The notes under the pieces: model-generated
Database searches by the model: none
What the model was told of the DNA's origin: nothing
The model's input: the letters and a program-made list of their open reading frames with translations, nothing else
NCBI RefSeq assembly: GCF_015326965.1
Contig: NZ_CP017659.1
Span: 4,282,501 to 4,346,500 of the forward strand
DNA: 64,000 bases
From: Paenibacillus sp. JZ16
Lineage (GTDB): Bacteria > Bacillota > Bacilli > Paenibacillales > Paenibacillaceae
Reading direction: 5' to 3'
In this document: positions 8,488 through 16,611 of the stretch, piece by piece
Layout of the letters: each line of letters begins with the position of its first letter
Position numbering within the stretch: the stretch's first letter is position 1
Translations under genes and position numbers: made by a program

Positions 8488-9597
8488 TTGGTACTAACAT
8501 CATCTCACTATTTTGCCCACGGCAACACTGCGCGCGGGGCTCATTTCTTGTATAAATCCGCATTTGATGGGTTGAACAAGATATTTGTCCTTACGGGGCC
8601 CCAAGGCACGGGGAAATCGACGGCCATGCAAAGCTTGGTGGATAGCCTGCTGGATAAAGGCTTCCATGTGCAATGTTTCCACTCCCCTCTCCGTCCCGAC
8701 GAACTGGATGGCATTATTTTTACGGAATTGAAGGTTGGTATTGTCGACGGGCGAGTCTGTAAGGGGATTTCGGATAGCGGGGCCGGTGACATCGTCTTTA
8801 TCGATTTTGGGGAAGCGTTCGATAACAGCCTTATTTCACCGGGAGACTTCATCACGATAGAAGATCTTAGCGGCAAGCTTGAGAACGCCTATTCAAATGT
8901 GTATGAAACATTCGCAACGGCCCTACGGATTCATGACGAGTGGGAAAAATTTTATATCGATAACATGGATTTTGCGAAGGCCGACCAGATTGCGCTGGAA
9001 TTGGTTCAAGAATTATACGCCGGTCATGAAAGCGATACGCCAACTGCTTCGCGTCACTTATTTTTCGGGGCTGCGACTCCAAGGGGAGCATTCGATTTTA
9101 TTCAAAGCTTGACCGCTCAGCTGGAAAGACGGATTTTCATCAAAGGAAGGGCGGGATCCGGCAAATCGACGCTGCTGAAAAAGCTTGCCTCCGCTGCCGA
9201 ACAGAAAGGAATCGACGTTCAAGTGTTTCATTGCGGCTTTGACCCGAACAGTCTGGATATGCTGATATTCCCGGAGCTTCAAACAGCGATCTTCGACAGT
9301 ACCGCTCCGCATGAATACTTCCCCGATCGGGACGGGGATGAGATCCTAGATATGTACACACGGACGATAGCCCCTGGTACCGATGAAGCCTATGCTGACG
9401 AAATAGCCGGTATCAAGGCGCGCTATTCGGCAAAAATGAAAGAGGCTACCTCCCATCTGGCGGAAGCCGAAGCCATCGATTCTCAGATTAAGGCCTACTA
9501 TGTTGCGGCCACCGATTTTTCGATCGTAGAGAAACTCCATTTGCAATTACAGTCCGAATTGAATGCACTGATGAGCTCCATTCAGCCTTCAAAATAA
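8488..9597 (+). CDS. Tandem P-loop ATPase of unknown role (PRK06851-like)
   Basis: A 369-residue protein made of two related nucleotide-binding halves. Walker A motifs GPQGTGKST (residues 37-45) and GRAGSGKST (about 221-229) are each followed by matching text: VQCFHSPLRPDELDGIIF in the first half and VQVFHCGFDPNSLDMLIF in the second, so the gene arose by internal duplication. Such proteins occur widely in spore-forming Firmicutes; no biochemical role is known to me. The start is TTG 8488, set by AAAGGAGG 7 bases upstream. It is a single-gene unit. Confidence 0.75.
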   Translation: MVLTSSHYFAHGNTARGAHFLYKSAFDGLNKIFVLTGPQGTGKSTAMQSLVDSLLDKGFHVQCFHSPLRPDELDGIIFTELKVGIVDGRVCKGISDSGAGDIVFIDFGEAFDNSLISPGDFITIEDLSGKLENAYSNVYETFATALRIHDEWEKFYIDNMDFAKADQIALELVQELYAGHESDTPTASRHLFFGAATPRGAFDFIQSLTAQLERRIFIKGRAGSGKSTLLKKLASAAEQKGIDVQVFHCGFDPNSLDMLIFPELQTAIFDSTAPHEYFPDRDGDEILDMYTRTIAPGTDEAYADEIAGIKARYSAKMKEATSHLAEAEAIDSQIKAYYVAATDFSIVEKLHLQLQSELNALMSSIQPSK

Positions 9598-9713
9598 GAT
9601 AACACCCAAAGGCGTTATATTTCAGGCGGGGCCCAGCAGTCTAATGCAAGCTGAGCTCCGTTTGAGATTGAATCTGCTTCCGCAAGTTATATAGGAGATT
9701 TCCACATTTAGAA

Positions 9714-10784
9714 TCAGTTGATTAATATTTTTGGCTCCTCATTTGCAGGCCCTACGATTGTGTTTCCGCCGAAACTGAGATGCTGACCATACTTCTCTAC
9801 GATAAAGCTGTTAAACGATCCATCTGCATCCACTGTAGCAGTGACTGTAGGAGCCCCTTTTTTGGTGAACGTCATTTGATCCTTATCCCATGCATTTGTT
9901 CCTCTTGCTCCCTTATATCCTTTCAAATCAAAATTTATCATCGCTTTCGCATCTTTCACTGCGTTCTTCGTTAATGCATCCAACGTCAGCTTCTTGAGCT
10001 TTGCATCTTTTACTTTTTCTTTCTTCTGGAATTCTTTGTAATTGTCTACACCTTTACCATTGCTTTGGACACTTGCTTGGAGCAGTTCCAGCGTTTGATC
10101 CTCAATTGCAAAGCTCACATCGATCGTTTTTGATTTATACTTATATTGGTACACATTCGGTTTGCCATCAAGGACAAACACACGATCCAACTTTTCTCCT
10201 TTCTTGACCTTACCATTGGTAAGCTTGGATAATACCTGAGCAGCCTGCTTCTGCACGCTTGCCGGGGCATCGTCAGGTGCATAATTTACGCCATGTATAC
10301 TTCCGTTATCCTCCGTATAAACTTGTTTATTTTGTTTGGCATTCGATGAGATTGTACCCACACGGTAGATAGACTCGGAGATACTCACGTATTTTGGTTC
10401 TTCCCCTGGGAATAACGTTTCCCATGTTTCCTTCAGTTTGCTTTGATATTTCCCACCGTTTAAATCTTCATAATTGATGTTGATACCGATATCATTTAGC
10501 TTTCCATTCTTTTTATAAGAAATAGTATCATATTTGAAGTTCTCTCTTTTAAAATTCACAAAGTCTTTCATGGCAGTTCCCTGAATTAACTTATACGTAT
10601 TTCCTGTTAGCTCTTTCAGTTTATCCTGAGCCTGCTGCATAAGCTTCTGATCCGCTTTAACATTCTGTGAAGCATTGATATTTACTTTGTTGGGCGAATC
10701 TGCCCGAACAGGAGTTTGGCATCCCAGCAAACTTCCTGATAATAAAGCTACCCCGAGTATAGGGAAAATTTTCTTTTTGTTCAT
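9714..10784 (-). CDS. Secreted lipoprotein sharing the anti-sigma sensor domain (paralog 1)
   Basis: A 356-residue lipoprotein with an intact lipobox SLLGC (Cys22). The mature part has no function I recognise, but it aligns along its length with the product of 10864-11937 and, more distantly, with the extracytoplasmic part of the anti-sigma protein 12053-13114. Shared points are YEDLNGGKYQ...ETLFPGEEPK, a PxxV(Q)K(Q)AAQVLSKLT block, KPNVYQYKYKS and the C-terminal MTFTKKGAPTVTA. It is last in the sigma, anti-sigma, paralog, paralog series and is probably co-transcribed. It could be a ligand- or stress-binding partner of the sensor. Confidence 0.8.
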   Translation of the reverse strand: MNKKKIFPILGVALLSGSLLGCQTPVRADSPNKVNINASQNVKADQKLMQQAQDKLKELTGNTYKLIQGTAMKDFVNFKRENFKYDTISYKKNGKLNDIGININYEDLNGGKYQSKLKETWETLFPGEEPKYVSISESIYRVGTISSNAKQNKQVYTEDNGSIHGVNYAPDDAPASVQKQAAQVLSKLTNGKVKKGEKLDRVFVLDGKPNVYQYKYKSKTIDVSFAIEDQTLELLQASVQSNGKGVDNYKEFQKKEKVKDAKLKKLTLDALTKNAVKDAKAMINFDLKGYKGARGTNAWDKDQMTFTKKGAPTVTATVDADGSFNSFIVEKYGQHLSFGGNTIVGPANEEPKILIN

Positions 10785-10863
10785 GTCAATGAATTCCTTT
10801 CTTTTGCTACCTCATGGTTATATTGAAATATAAGTGCATCTCCAAGCTGCTTTTCAATACATA

Positions 10864-11937
10864 TCAGTCAATTAACAATTTGAGTTCTTCATTTGGGGGA
10901 CCTGCGATGGTCATTCCGGAAAAATCGATTGTCTGATTATACTTATCAATGGTAAAGCTGCTAAACGATCCGTCTTTATTAAATCTGGCAGTAACTGAAG
11001 GCGCCCCTTCTTTGGTGAACGTCATATGATCCTCATCCCATGCATTTGTACCTCTTGCTCCCTTATATCCTTTCAAATCCAGATCCAGCATATTTTTTGC
11101 GTCTTTCATTGCGTTCTTCATTAAAGTGTCTAACGTCAACTTCTTCATCTTTGCACTTATTTCTTTTTCTCGTTTCTGGAATTCTTCATAATTATCTACA
11201 CCTTTACCATCCTTATGATATACATCAGCTTGGAGCAGCTCCAGCGTCTGTTCTTCAATGGAAAAGATTACATCCATCGTTATTGATTTATACTTATATT
11301 GATACACATTCGGTTTACCATCGCGGACATACATCCGATCCAACTCAGCACCTTGCTTGACTTTTCCATCAGTAAGCTTGGAGAATACCTGAGCAGCCTT
11401 CTTCTGTACGCTTGCCGGGGCTTCGTCAGGAGCATAATTCACGCCATAAATACTTCCATTCTCCTGCATATACATTTGTTTATTTTGCATAGCATTCGAT
11501 GAGATTGTACCCTCATAGTAGATTGACTCTGAGATATTCACATATTTCGGTTCTTCCCCCGGGAATAAAGCTTCCCACGTTTCTTTCAGTTTGGTTTGAT
11601 ATTTGCCACCATTTAGATCTTCATAATTGATTTTAATACTGATCGTTTCGAGCTTTCCATTCGCGTTATAAGCAATAATATCGTCCTTGATTTTCTCTCT
11701 TTTAAAATGGATAGTATCTTTCGTAGTGGTTCCTTGAATTAACGTATACGTATTTCCTGTCAATTCTTTAAGCTTATCCTGAGCCTTTTGCATAGGGGTT
11801 TGCTCTGATTTAGCACCTTGTTCAATGTTTGAATTTACGTTGTTATACGCATTGAATTGATTCGGTGTATCAAATCCAAGCAAACTCCCTGATAATAAGG
11901 CTGCTCCGACGATAGGAAAAATTATTTTTTTGTTCAT
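10864..11937 (-). CDS. Secreted paralog of the anti-sigma sensor domain, lipobox cysteine lost (paralog 2)
   Basis: A 357-residue protein with the same signal sequence as its neighbour, but SLLGF replaces SLLGC: the TGC codon has become TTT, so it cannot be lipidated at that site. The remainder aligns closely with 9714-10784 (for example NYEDLNGGKYQTKLKETW, KPNVYQYKYKS, MTFTKEGAPSVTA). The two genes start 1153 bp apart and their upstream regions are also alike, indicating a tandem duplication. The product may be released by signal peptidase I or stay anchored by the uncleaved signal. It lies 115 bp after the anti-sigma gene. Confidence 0.8.
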   Translation of the reverse strand: MNKKIIFPIVGAALLSGSLLGFDTPNQFNAYNNVNSNIEQGAKSEQTPMQKAQDKLKELTGNTYTLIQGTTTKDTIHFKREKIKDDIIAYNANGKLETISIKINYEDLNGGKYQTKLKETWEALFPGEEPKYVNISESIYYEGTISSNAMQNKQMYMQENGSIYGVNYAPDEAPASVQKKAAQVFSKLTDGKVKQGAELDRMYVRDGKPNVYQYKYKSITMDVIFSIEEQTLELLQADVYHKDGKGVDNYEEFQKREKEISAKMKKLTLDTLMKNAMKDAKNMLDLDLKGYKGARGTNAWDEDHMTFTKEGAPSVTARFNKDGSFSSFTIDKYNQTIDFSGMTIAGPPNEELKLLID

Positions 11938-12052
11938 ACGAATAAACTCCTTTATCTTTTATTTACTTACCTACAGTTTGTAATGGAATGCTTCAGCCAC
12001 GTTGAAATAAATCTATGAAATCAGCAGCCATCACCCCCTCTCATTGCATTGA

Positions 12053-13114
12053 TTAGTCCATTCCTTTCTCAGATAACTGCTTTAGCTCAATTTTAATAGA
12101 ATAGATCGTTCCTTTAGAGGTGAACAGCGCAGTCACGTCTGGAGAACCCGCTTTGGTGAACGTTAATGTATCGAACCGGTATTCAAGTTTGGATACGTTA
12201 TAATCAGCCAAGTCCAGATTCATCCAAACTTTAGCTTGTTTCACGGCTTCCTCACGAATCTTGTGCAGCTCAATTGCTTTTGTTTTCTCAACCAAGTCAC
12301 GATATTTATTTTTATCATCCACTTTATTGAGTTGATCCGACAACGGAAAGGCTACAACCCTTGTGATCTGATTCGTATTTTTTTGTACATCAATGAGGAT
12401 AGAACCCTTGTCTGTGTTGTAGACGAACTTATATACGGGGTTTTGATTGGGTCTTAGGATCATTCGACTCACTGACCGTTTACTTTGTTTAAAATCCCCA
12501 ACTTTATTAAAAATTTGATCCGCTGCATCTTTTGCAGCATCTGGAACCTGATTCTCTCCAATCGGTTGTGTCGCATAATACCAGTTACCTTCGTCAAATT
12601 CGATGGATCTGTTTTCGTTTCGCGCCTCGATGTGAAATGTGTTTGGTTTATATTCGTACATAATTACTTCATTAATTGCTTCTCCCTGAGGGAAAATCTC
12701 ATTCCAAACCCTTTGCAGCTGGCTTTTAAACTCTTGGTCCTCAATGTCATCAAAGCGAATCATCCCCGAATGAAATTTCTTATTCCCATCCGAGCCTTGT
12801 ACATAAAGTGTATCCGCCGTCTCATTTGGATTTACTTTCATTTCTTTGGCAAACGGATTAATATATTCAAGTAATGATAGCCGCTCTATGGCTTGAGCCA
12901 TGACAGGAGTTAGAGACACACAAAGAGCAACCGATGCCGCTGCGATGACTCCCACTCTTCTTGTAAAGAATGGCTTTTGTCTTGACACGCTTTTGGATTC
13001 GAGCTTTTCTACAATCTGTTGACTCATGCTGTGCTCTGGCGTCTCCGTGTCCCGAATCATTTGCTCCACTTGGTGAATATTTACGGTTTTAGATGGATTA
13101 GGTGATCGACGCAT
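12053..13114 (-). CDS. Transmembrane anti-sigma factor with extracytoplasmic sensor domain
   Basis: A 353-residue protein with a cytoplasmic N-terminus of about 52 residues, one membrane segment (about 53-75, VGVIAAASVALCVSLTPVMA) and a long outside domain. The topology and the overlap with an ECF sigma gene (17 bp, 13098-13114) identify it as the cognate anti-sigma factor. No HxxxCxxC zinc anti-sigma motif is present. The outside domain is homologous to the two secreted proteins downstream: FKSQLQRVWNEIFPQGE matches their KETWETLFPGEEPK, and LTFTKAGSPDVTALF matches MTFTKKGAPTVTA. It should hold the sigma factor at the membrane until a signal arrives. The ATG follows AAGGAGGGACAGTGA. Confidence 0.8.
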   Translation of the reverse strand: MRRSPNPSKTVNIHQVEQMIRDTETPEHSMSQQIVEKLESKSVSRQKPFFTRRVGVIAAASVALCVSLTPVMAQAIERLSLLEYINPFAKEMKVNPNETADTLYVQGSDGNKKFHSGMIRFDDIEDQEFKSQLQRVWNEIFPQGEAINEVIMYEYKPNTFHIEARNENRSIEFDEGNWYYATQPIGENQVPDAAKDAADQIFNKVGDFKQSKRSVSRMILRPNQNPVYKFVYNTDKGSILIDVQKNTNQITRVVAFPLSDQLNKVDDKNKYRDLVEKTKAIELHKIREEAVKQAKVWMNLDLADYNVSKLEYRFDTLTFTKAGSPDVTALFTSKGTIYSIKIELKQLSEKGMD

Positions 13115-13676
13115 TCACTGTCCCTCCTTCATTAACTTCCTTCGTCTGCAGTTTTTTGCGAAGGCGTTCATACTTTTTGCGCACGGTTGCTGGCTTCATA
13201 TTCATGATTTCACTAATCTCGTTAAAGTTGTATCGCTGAATCGCACGGAGAACTAATATGTGTCTCTCTTCGGCAGTCAGTAAATTTAGAAAATCCTTCA
13301 GTGTAGCTTGACTGTCTATTTGCTGAGTTGAGGTTTCAGGCTGATCATATTTATAACGATCTATAAAACGAAACCACCTTTTTTTGCTCCTGATTTGATT
13401 CAGACTGTAATTGTAGGCAATTTTGTACAGCCATGCCGAGAAAATCATATTTGGACGATACTTATGTATCTGTTCATACACTTTGATAAATATTTCTTGT
13501 AGAGCATCCTCGGCTTCTTCCTTGTTTTTGAGCATATGATAACAATAGATATACATTGGTTTTTCAAAGTTTCTTATAATGGAAGCAAAAGCTTCCTTAT
13601 CACCAAGCTTAGTCCTTTCAACCAGCATCTCGATTTCTTCCGAGTTTGATTTAGACTCTCCGTAATGTCTGTCCAA
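13098..13676 (-). CDS. ECF-type RNA polymerase sigma factor
   Basis: A 192-residue extracytoplasmic-function sigma-70. Region 2 (about residues 25-95) has EDALQEIFIKVYEQIHKY and AWLYKIAYNYSLNQIRSKKR; region 4 (about 125-175) has LTAEERHILVLRAIQRYNFNEI followed by the recognition helix region PATVRKKYERLRKK. It starts at TTG 13676, preceded by GGAGGGGGTAAG. It overlaps the anti-sigma gene, the normal arrangement for such pairs. The promoter region shows a possible self-recognised site. The regulon probably includes the downstream secreted paralogs. Confidence 0.9.
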   Translation of the reverse strand: MDRHYGESKSNSEEIEMLVERTKLGDKEAFASIIRNFEKPMYIYCYHMLKNKEEAEDALQEIFIKVYEQIHKYRPNMIFSAWLYKIAYNYSLNQIRSKKRWFRFIDRYKYDQPETSTQQIDSQATLKDFLNLLTAEERHILVLRAIQRYNFNEISEIMNMKPATVRKKYERLRKKLQTKEVNEGGTVNASIT

Positions 13677-13713
13677 AAATCTTACCCCCTCCTGCCTACA
13701 CTCTTAAAACACC

Positions 13714-13740
13714 AATGCAGCTCATTTTGTGACAGTTGCA
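13714..13740 (-). promoter_or_regulatory. Possible ECF-type promoter of the sigma/anti-sigma operon
   Basis: On the minus strand TGCAAC (13740-13735), which holds the AAC core common to ECF -35 elements, is followed after 17 bases by CATT. The start codon is about 38 bp from the -10. The -10 is not a standard CGTC, so this is a suggestion only. Confidence 0.3.
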
Positions 13741-13843
13741 TCAAAAACAATTTGGAAATCATCGACCTTGAAATGATATAAAAGAAAAAGTATTTACTGG
13801 TATAAGGTATCTCTTAGGAATTATTTTTAAGTGAATTTAAACT

Positions 13844-13886
13844 ACTTGCGATACGGTTCAGCTTACCGTCTTTATCGGCGAAAAAT
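13844..13886 (+). repeat. Short dispersed intergenic repeat, copy B
   Basis: Starts ACTTG, then lacks about 14 bases found in copies A and C, then continues CGATACGGTTCAGCTTA and TATCGGCGAAAAAT, 31 of 38 identical to copy C. It is intergenic, like the others. Confidence 0.5.
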
Positions 13887-14116
13887 GCGAAAGGAGCATG
13901 CCGCAACATGCCCCTTTGTATTTTTTGATCATTTTATTTACTGAGGTTTCCCCCTTAGTTTTAAATTGAAGGAACCAAACAAAGCGGATTAGGGGAACCC
14001 TTGAAAGGTTGTCTCTAATCTTCCCATAATTTCATCCTGTATCTCTTAGTGTAGTTCCATATCTACCTCCGTCAGGGGGTTTCAGGAAAGCTGTTGAAGT
14101 CGCCCTTGCAGTGGAT

Positions 14117-14521
14117 TCAATGTCTACCTCTAAACCGTTTAATCGCGTCCTCGGTCACCGGCTCGAAGAGGTTAAGAAGGTTGCCATCGGGATCGCGGAA
14201 TAGCATAGAACGGTTCCCCCACGGCATCATGGTCGGTTCCTTTACCCAATGATCGACAAATGGCTTCAAGCGCACATATTCGGCTTCGACATCGTCGACG
14301 CGGAACTCAATAATGACCGTGCGATTATAGCCCCCCACTACGGAACCGACGCCGAATAGCTGCGCCGTCTGGGAGTGGCCGATTGCAAGGGTGCATGATG
14401 GCAAGGCGAGTTCGGCAAATACGGGCGCGGGTCGCTCCGCCGAAACCCCCATGACTTTCTCATAGAACTCGACGAGACGATCCACGTCGTCAGTAATAAT
14501 GCGTACAGAAGCGAAATTCAC
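14117..14521 (-). CDS. VOC superfamily (glyoxalase-like) protein
   Basis: A 134-residue vicinal oxygen chelate protein with two beta-alpha-beta-beta-beta units. VRIITDDVDRLVEFYEKVMG opens the first; FRDPDGNLLNLFEP near the C-terminus is the family's metal-ligand region (Glu). These proteins act as dioxygenases, glyoxalases or antibiotic-binding resistance proteins; which applies here is unknown. The start is GTG 14521, with AAGGATGG upstream. It lies downstream of the ECF41-type sigma gene on the same strand, but a decayed gene and a terminator intervene. Confidence 0.8.
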   Translation of the reverse strand: MNFASVRIITDDVDRLVEFYEKVMGVSAERPAPVFAELALPSCTLAIGHSQTAQLFGVGSVVGGYNRTVIIEFRVDDVEAEYVRLKPFVDHWVKEPTMMPWGNRSMLFRDPDGNLLNLFEPVTEDAIKRFRGRH

Positions 14522-14622
14522 AAGATACCATCCTTCCTAATAACAGGTTTGGCTGTGTCCCACAGCCGTTGTAAACATACATTTTCCTTATCTATCTCCT
14601 TTACATTTACCTGTCCAATTAT

Positions 14623-14661
14623 AAAAAAACGCTACTGACAACCTTATGTCAGTAGCGTTTT
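14623..14661 (-). terminator. Rho-independent terminator after the sigma factor / WYL remnant
   Basis: Stem CGCTACTGAC/GTCAGTAGCG with an 8-base loop; on the minus strand it is followed by TTTTTTT. Confidence 0.8.
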
Positions 14662-14891
14662 AGAATTTTTGGGGTTTCCTCACGAATTTGATTTCGGAAT
14701 CCATCTTGATGCTCTTTCATATCCTCTACGTAATGATAGTTCGATTCCTTCACCTTATCTGCGATGTCATGGTTAAATCGAAGGCATACTCGCTAGTGGC
14801 GATCATCAAAAGGTGTATACCCCCTTAAGTCAAAATGCTCCGGGAGTTGCAGTTCCAGCACGATGGCCAACAAACGATCTGTTTTGTTCAT
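14649..14891 (-). pseudogene. Remnant of a YafY-type WYL-domain regulator (internal deletion plus stop)
   Basis: The minus strand from ATG 14891, with GGGAG upstream, reads MNKTDRLLAIVLELQ, the standard opening of YafY/WYL regulators. It then jumps directly to LPEHFDLRGYTPFDDRH, which belongs near the end of such proteins. After a TAG (14793-14795) the same frame continues with VCLRFNHDIADKVKESNY and HYVEDMKEHQDGF, again WYL C-terminal text, and stops at 14649 inside the terminator stem. About 200 residues are missing between the first 15 and the remainder. The gene is therefore dead. It begins 51 bp after the ECF41-type sigma stop. Confidence 0.7.
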
Positions 14892-14942
14892 TGACTGCTC
14901 CCTTGAAACGTAATACGGTACAACAGAAACTTGCCGCTACTT

Positions 14943-15830
14943 TCAATCTTTCAAAGCGGCGATGTCGAGCCCGCGCAGGCGCACCTGATCGGCTATCATG
15001 CCGATCTCAGTGATCTTGCCATCCACAACCGTGAATTCGAGAATGAATATCGGTTGTTCCAATTGTCCTGCGATGACACCTACCGATTCGTTCACAAGCA
15101 CCAGCTCCATACTACGGGCACGAGTGGCGAATTGATTAGCCTGCTTTGCCACGTCATCTGAACCGCGAACAATCGGCACATTGGCGACTGGCGCGAACGC
15201 GGAGTCGTTTCGAAGTACGACATTCGGGTCCAATATCGAGAGCAGTTTCTCAAAGTCTCCGTTACGCGACGCTGCGAGGAATGCATCGACTAGCTCCCTT
15301 TTTCCCTGAAGCTCCGCAGTTTCCGAAGTCGATTCGGTCCCCTGGACTCGACGACGTGCACGGCTCGCAAGCTGTCTTGCTGCGGGCTCGTTACACCCGA
15401 TAATGAAAGCGATCTCCGAGAAAGACACCGCGAATATATCGTGAAGTACGAACGCAATGCGTTCAGCGGGATTCAATTTCTCGAGGACAACGAGCATCGC
15501 AAGACCGACGGAATCAGCAATTACCGCTTCGTGCTCGGGATTGCTTCCGTCTTGATGACCTGTAACCGGTTCAGGTGCACCAGCCAACGCAAGCTCTTCC
15601 CGCCGCGACTTACGTGATCGAAGCATATCAAGACACACCCTCGAAATGATGGTTGTCAGCCATCCCCCCATATTCTCGACTTTGCTCGTATTTGAGCGGA
15701 TAAGACGGATCCATGACTCCTGCACTGCGTCATCCGCTTCGCTCCGAGATCCGAGCATCCGGTAAGCCACCGCCTGCAAATGATTCCGATGCGCCTCAAA
15801 TTGTTCGACAAGCCAGTTGTGGTCGTTCAT
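14943..15830 (-). CDS. ECF41-type sigma factor with SnoaL-like C-terminal extension (SigJ family)
   Basis: Sigma region 2 (HLQAVAYRMLGSRSEADDAVQE, about residues 16-37) and region 4 (LNPAERIAFVLHDIFAVSFSEIA, about 138-160) are followed by a SnoaL/NTF2-like domain of about 110 residues (LVDAFLAASRNGDFEKLLSIL onward). This arrangement defines the ECF41/SigJ group, in which the extension controls activity in place of an anti-sigma factor. I start at ATG 15830, with GGTGGGA in front; a GTG at 15845 lacks a spaced ribosome site. ECF41 genes usually sit beside a small oxidoreductase or carboxymuconolactone decarboxylase; here the divergent neighbour is a VOC protein. Confidence 0.88.
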   Translation of the reverse strand: MNDHNWLVEQFEAHRNHLQAVAYRMLGSRSEADDAVQESWIRLIRSNTSKVENMGGWLTTIISRVCLDMLRSRKSRREELALAGAPEPVTGHQDGSNPEHEAVIADSVGLAMLVVLEKLNPAERIAFVLHDIFAVSFSEIAFIIGCNEPAARQLASRARRRVQGTESTSETAELQGKRELVDAFLAASRNGDFEKLLSILDPNVVLRNDSAFAPVANVPIVRGSDDVAKQANQFATRARSMELVLVNESVGVIAGQLEQPIFILEFTVVDGKITEIGMIADQVRLRGLDIAALKD

Positions 15831-15869
15831 GCGCCACAATCCCACCCTTCACTTCTTATTTACTTATTT

Positions 15870-15896
15870 GTCGATAGAAGCTCTGTAAATGTGACG
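15870..15896 (-). promoter_or_regulatory. ECF41-like promoter upstream of its own sigma gene
   Basis: On the minus strand CGTCACA-N16-CGAC, against the published ECF41 consensus TGTCACA-N16-CGTC: two mismatches in eleven fixed positions and exact spacing. It lies 40 bp upstream of the ATG, consistent with autoregulation. Confidence 0.55.
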
Positions 15897-15925
15897 GAGA
15901 TGTGAGGAAAAAATTTCGATCAATC

Positions 15926-15952
15926 GGTCACGTTTTTTCGCACGCTTACGAC
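15926..15952 (+). promoter_or_regulatory. ECF41-like promoter facing the divergent VOC gene
   Basis: GGTCACG-N16-CGAC on the plus strand has the same spacing and the same GTCAC/CGAC core as the site facing the sigma gene. It lies about 85 bp upstream of the 16038 start. Together the two sites suggest that the sigma factor drives both divergent genes. Confidence 0.45.
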
Positions 15953-16037
15953 ATAGTTAGTGACAAGGGAAACCGGTCGTCAGGTGATGTGCTCATCGGT
16001 GCCCCGAGAAATCAAATTCTTAATTGGAGGAGTTAAA

Positions 16038-16415
16038 ATGAAAACTGTAAACCCATTAGTAATCGTAGACCATTGTGAAGATGCATTAAAGTTCTATCAT
16101 GAAGTATTGAACGGTGAAGTAAAGGTTCTCAACAAGAATGATGGTAAAGCGACATTCGCCCATTTTCTGTTAGATCATTCTATCATCCAAATTTCTGACT
16201 CCGCGGCAGTAGGTTATCCGGTAACCCCTGGCGGGAATCATCGAATCTACCTGCAGTTCGATAATGAAGAGGAAATCAAGACGGTATACGAAGCATTCAA
16301 GACAGGCGGAAAAGTTGATTCTGAATTACAAAAGACCTTTTTTGGCGCACTTCTTGCCGTATTGACTGATAAGTTCGGAGTTAATTGGAACCTGGTTTAC
16401 TTTTTTGCAAAGTAG
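16038..16415 (+). CDS. PhnB/VOC-like small protein
   Basis: A 125-residue protein of the PhnB-like (3-demethylubiquinone methyltransferase-type) VOC branch: VNPLVIVDHCEDALKFYHEV at the N-terminus, an internal FAHFLLDHSIIQISD and a C-terminal FGALLAVLTDKFGVNWNLVY, the standard family ending. The start is ATG 16038, with GGAGGAG upstream; a longer frame from 15960 has no ribosome site. The function is unknown. Its promoter region resembles that of the divergent ECF41-type sigma gene, making it the likeliest sigma target. Confidence 0.8.
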   Translation: MKTVNPLVIVDHCEDALKFYHEVLNGEVKVLNKNDGKATFAHFLLDHSIIQISDSAAVGYPVTPGGNHRIYLQFDNEEEIKTVYEAFKTGGKVDSELQKTFFGALLAVLTDKFGVNWNLVYFFAK

Positions 16416-16497
16416 AAGTTCGGAGTGATTACTGACTGCTGGTTGAAGAATTATTTCATTTTTTTATTTTGTCATACTCGCAAAGTAAAATGAATGG

Positions 16498-16519
16498 GCG
16501 TCCAACTGGACGCCTTTTG
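16498..16519 (+). terminator. Rho-independent terminator after the PhnB-like gene
   Basis: Stem GGCGTCC/GGACGCC with a 3-base loop, then TTTTG. Confidence 0.7.
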
Positions 16520-16611
16520 TTCATCTAGTTCTACTTTTCGCTGTTACTTAGTACGGTTCTTCCTTATCATTTAAAGGGCGAAATCGAAGGCCACCTAATA
16601 GTTGTCAACGG

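Larger units (their letters stand above)
13677..14116. other. Intergenic region upstream of the sigma operon
   Basis: This 440 bp gap contains the sigma operon promoter region at one end, dispersed-repeat copy B near 13850, and a GC-containing inverted pair around 13896-13915 (GGAGCATGCCGCAACATGCCCC) followed by TTTG, which may act as a weak terminator. No gene is recognised. Confidence 0.4.

Noticed and set aside
11993..12031. Twelve-codon frame (MAADFIDLFQRG) with a strong AGAGGGGG ribosome site between the anti-sigma and paralog 2 genes
   Set aside because: Too short to judge, and not repeated in the matching gap before paralog 1; it may be a chance ribosome site or a leader.
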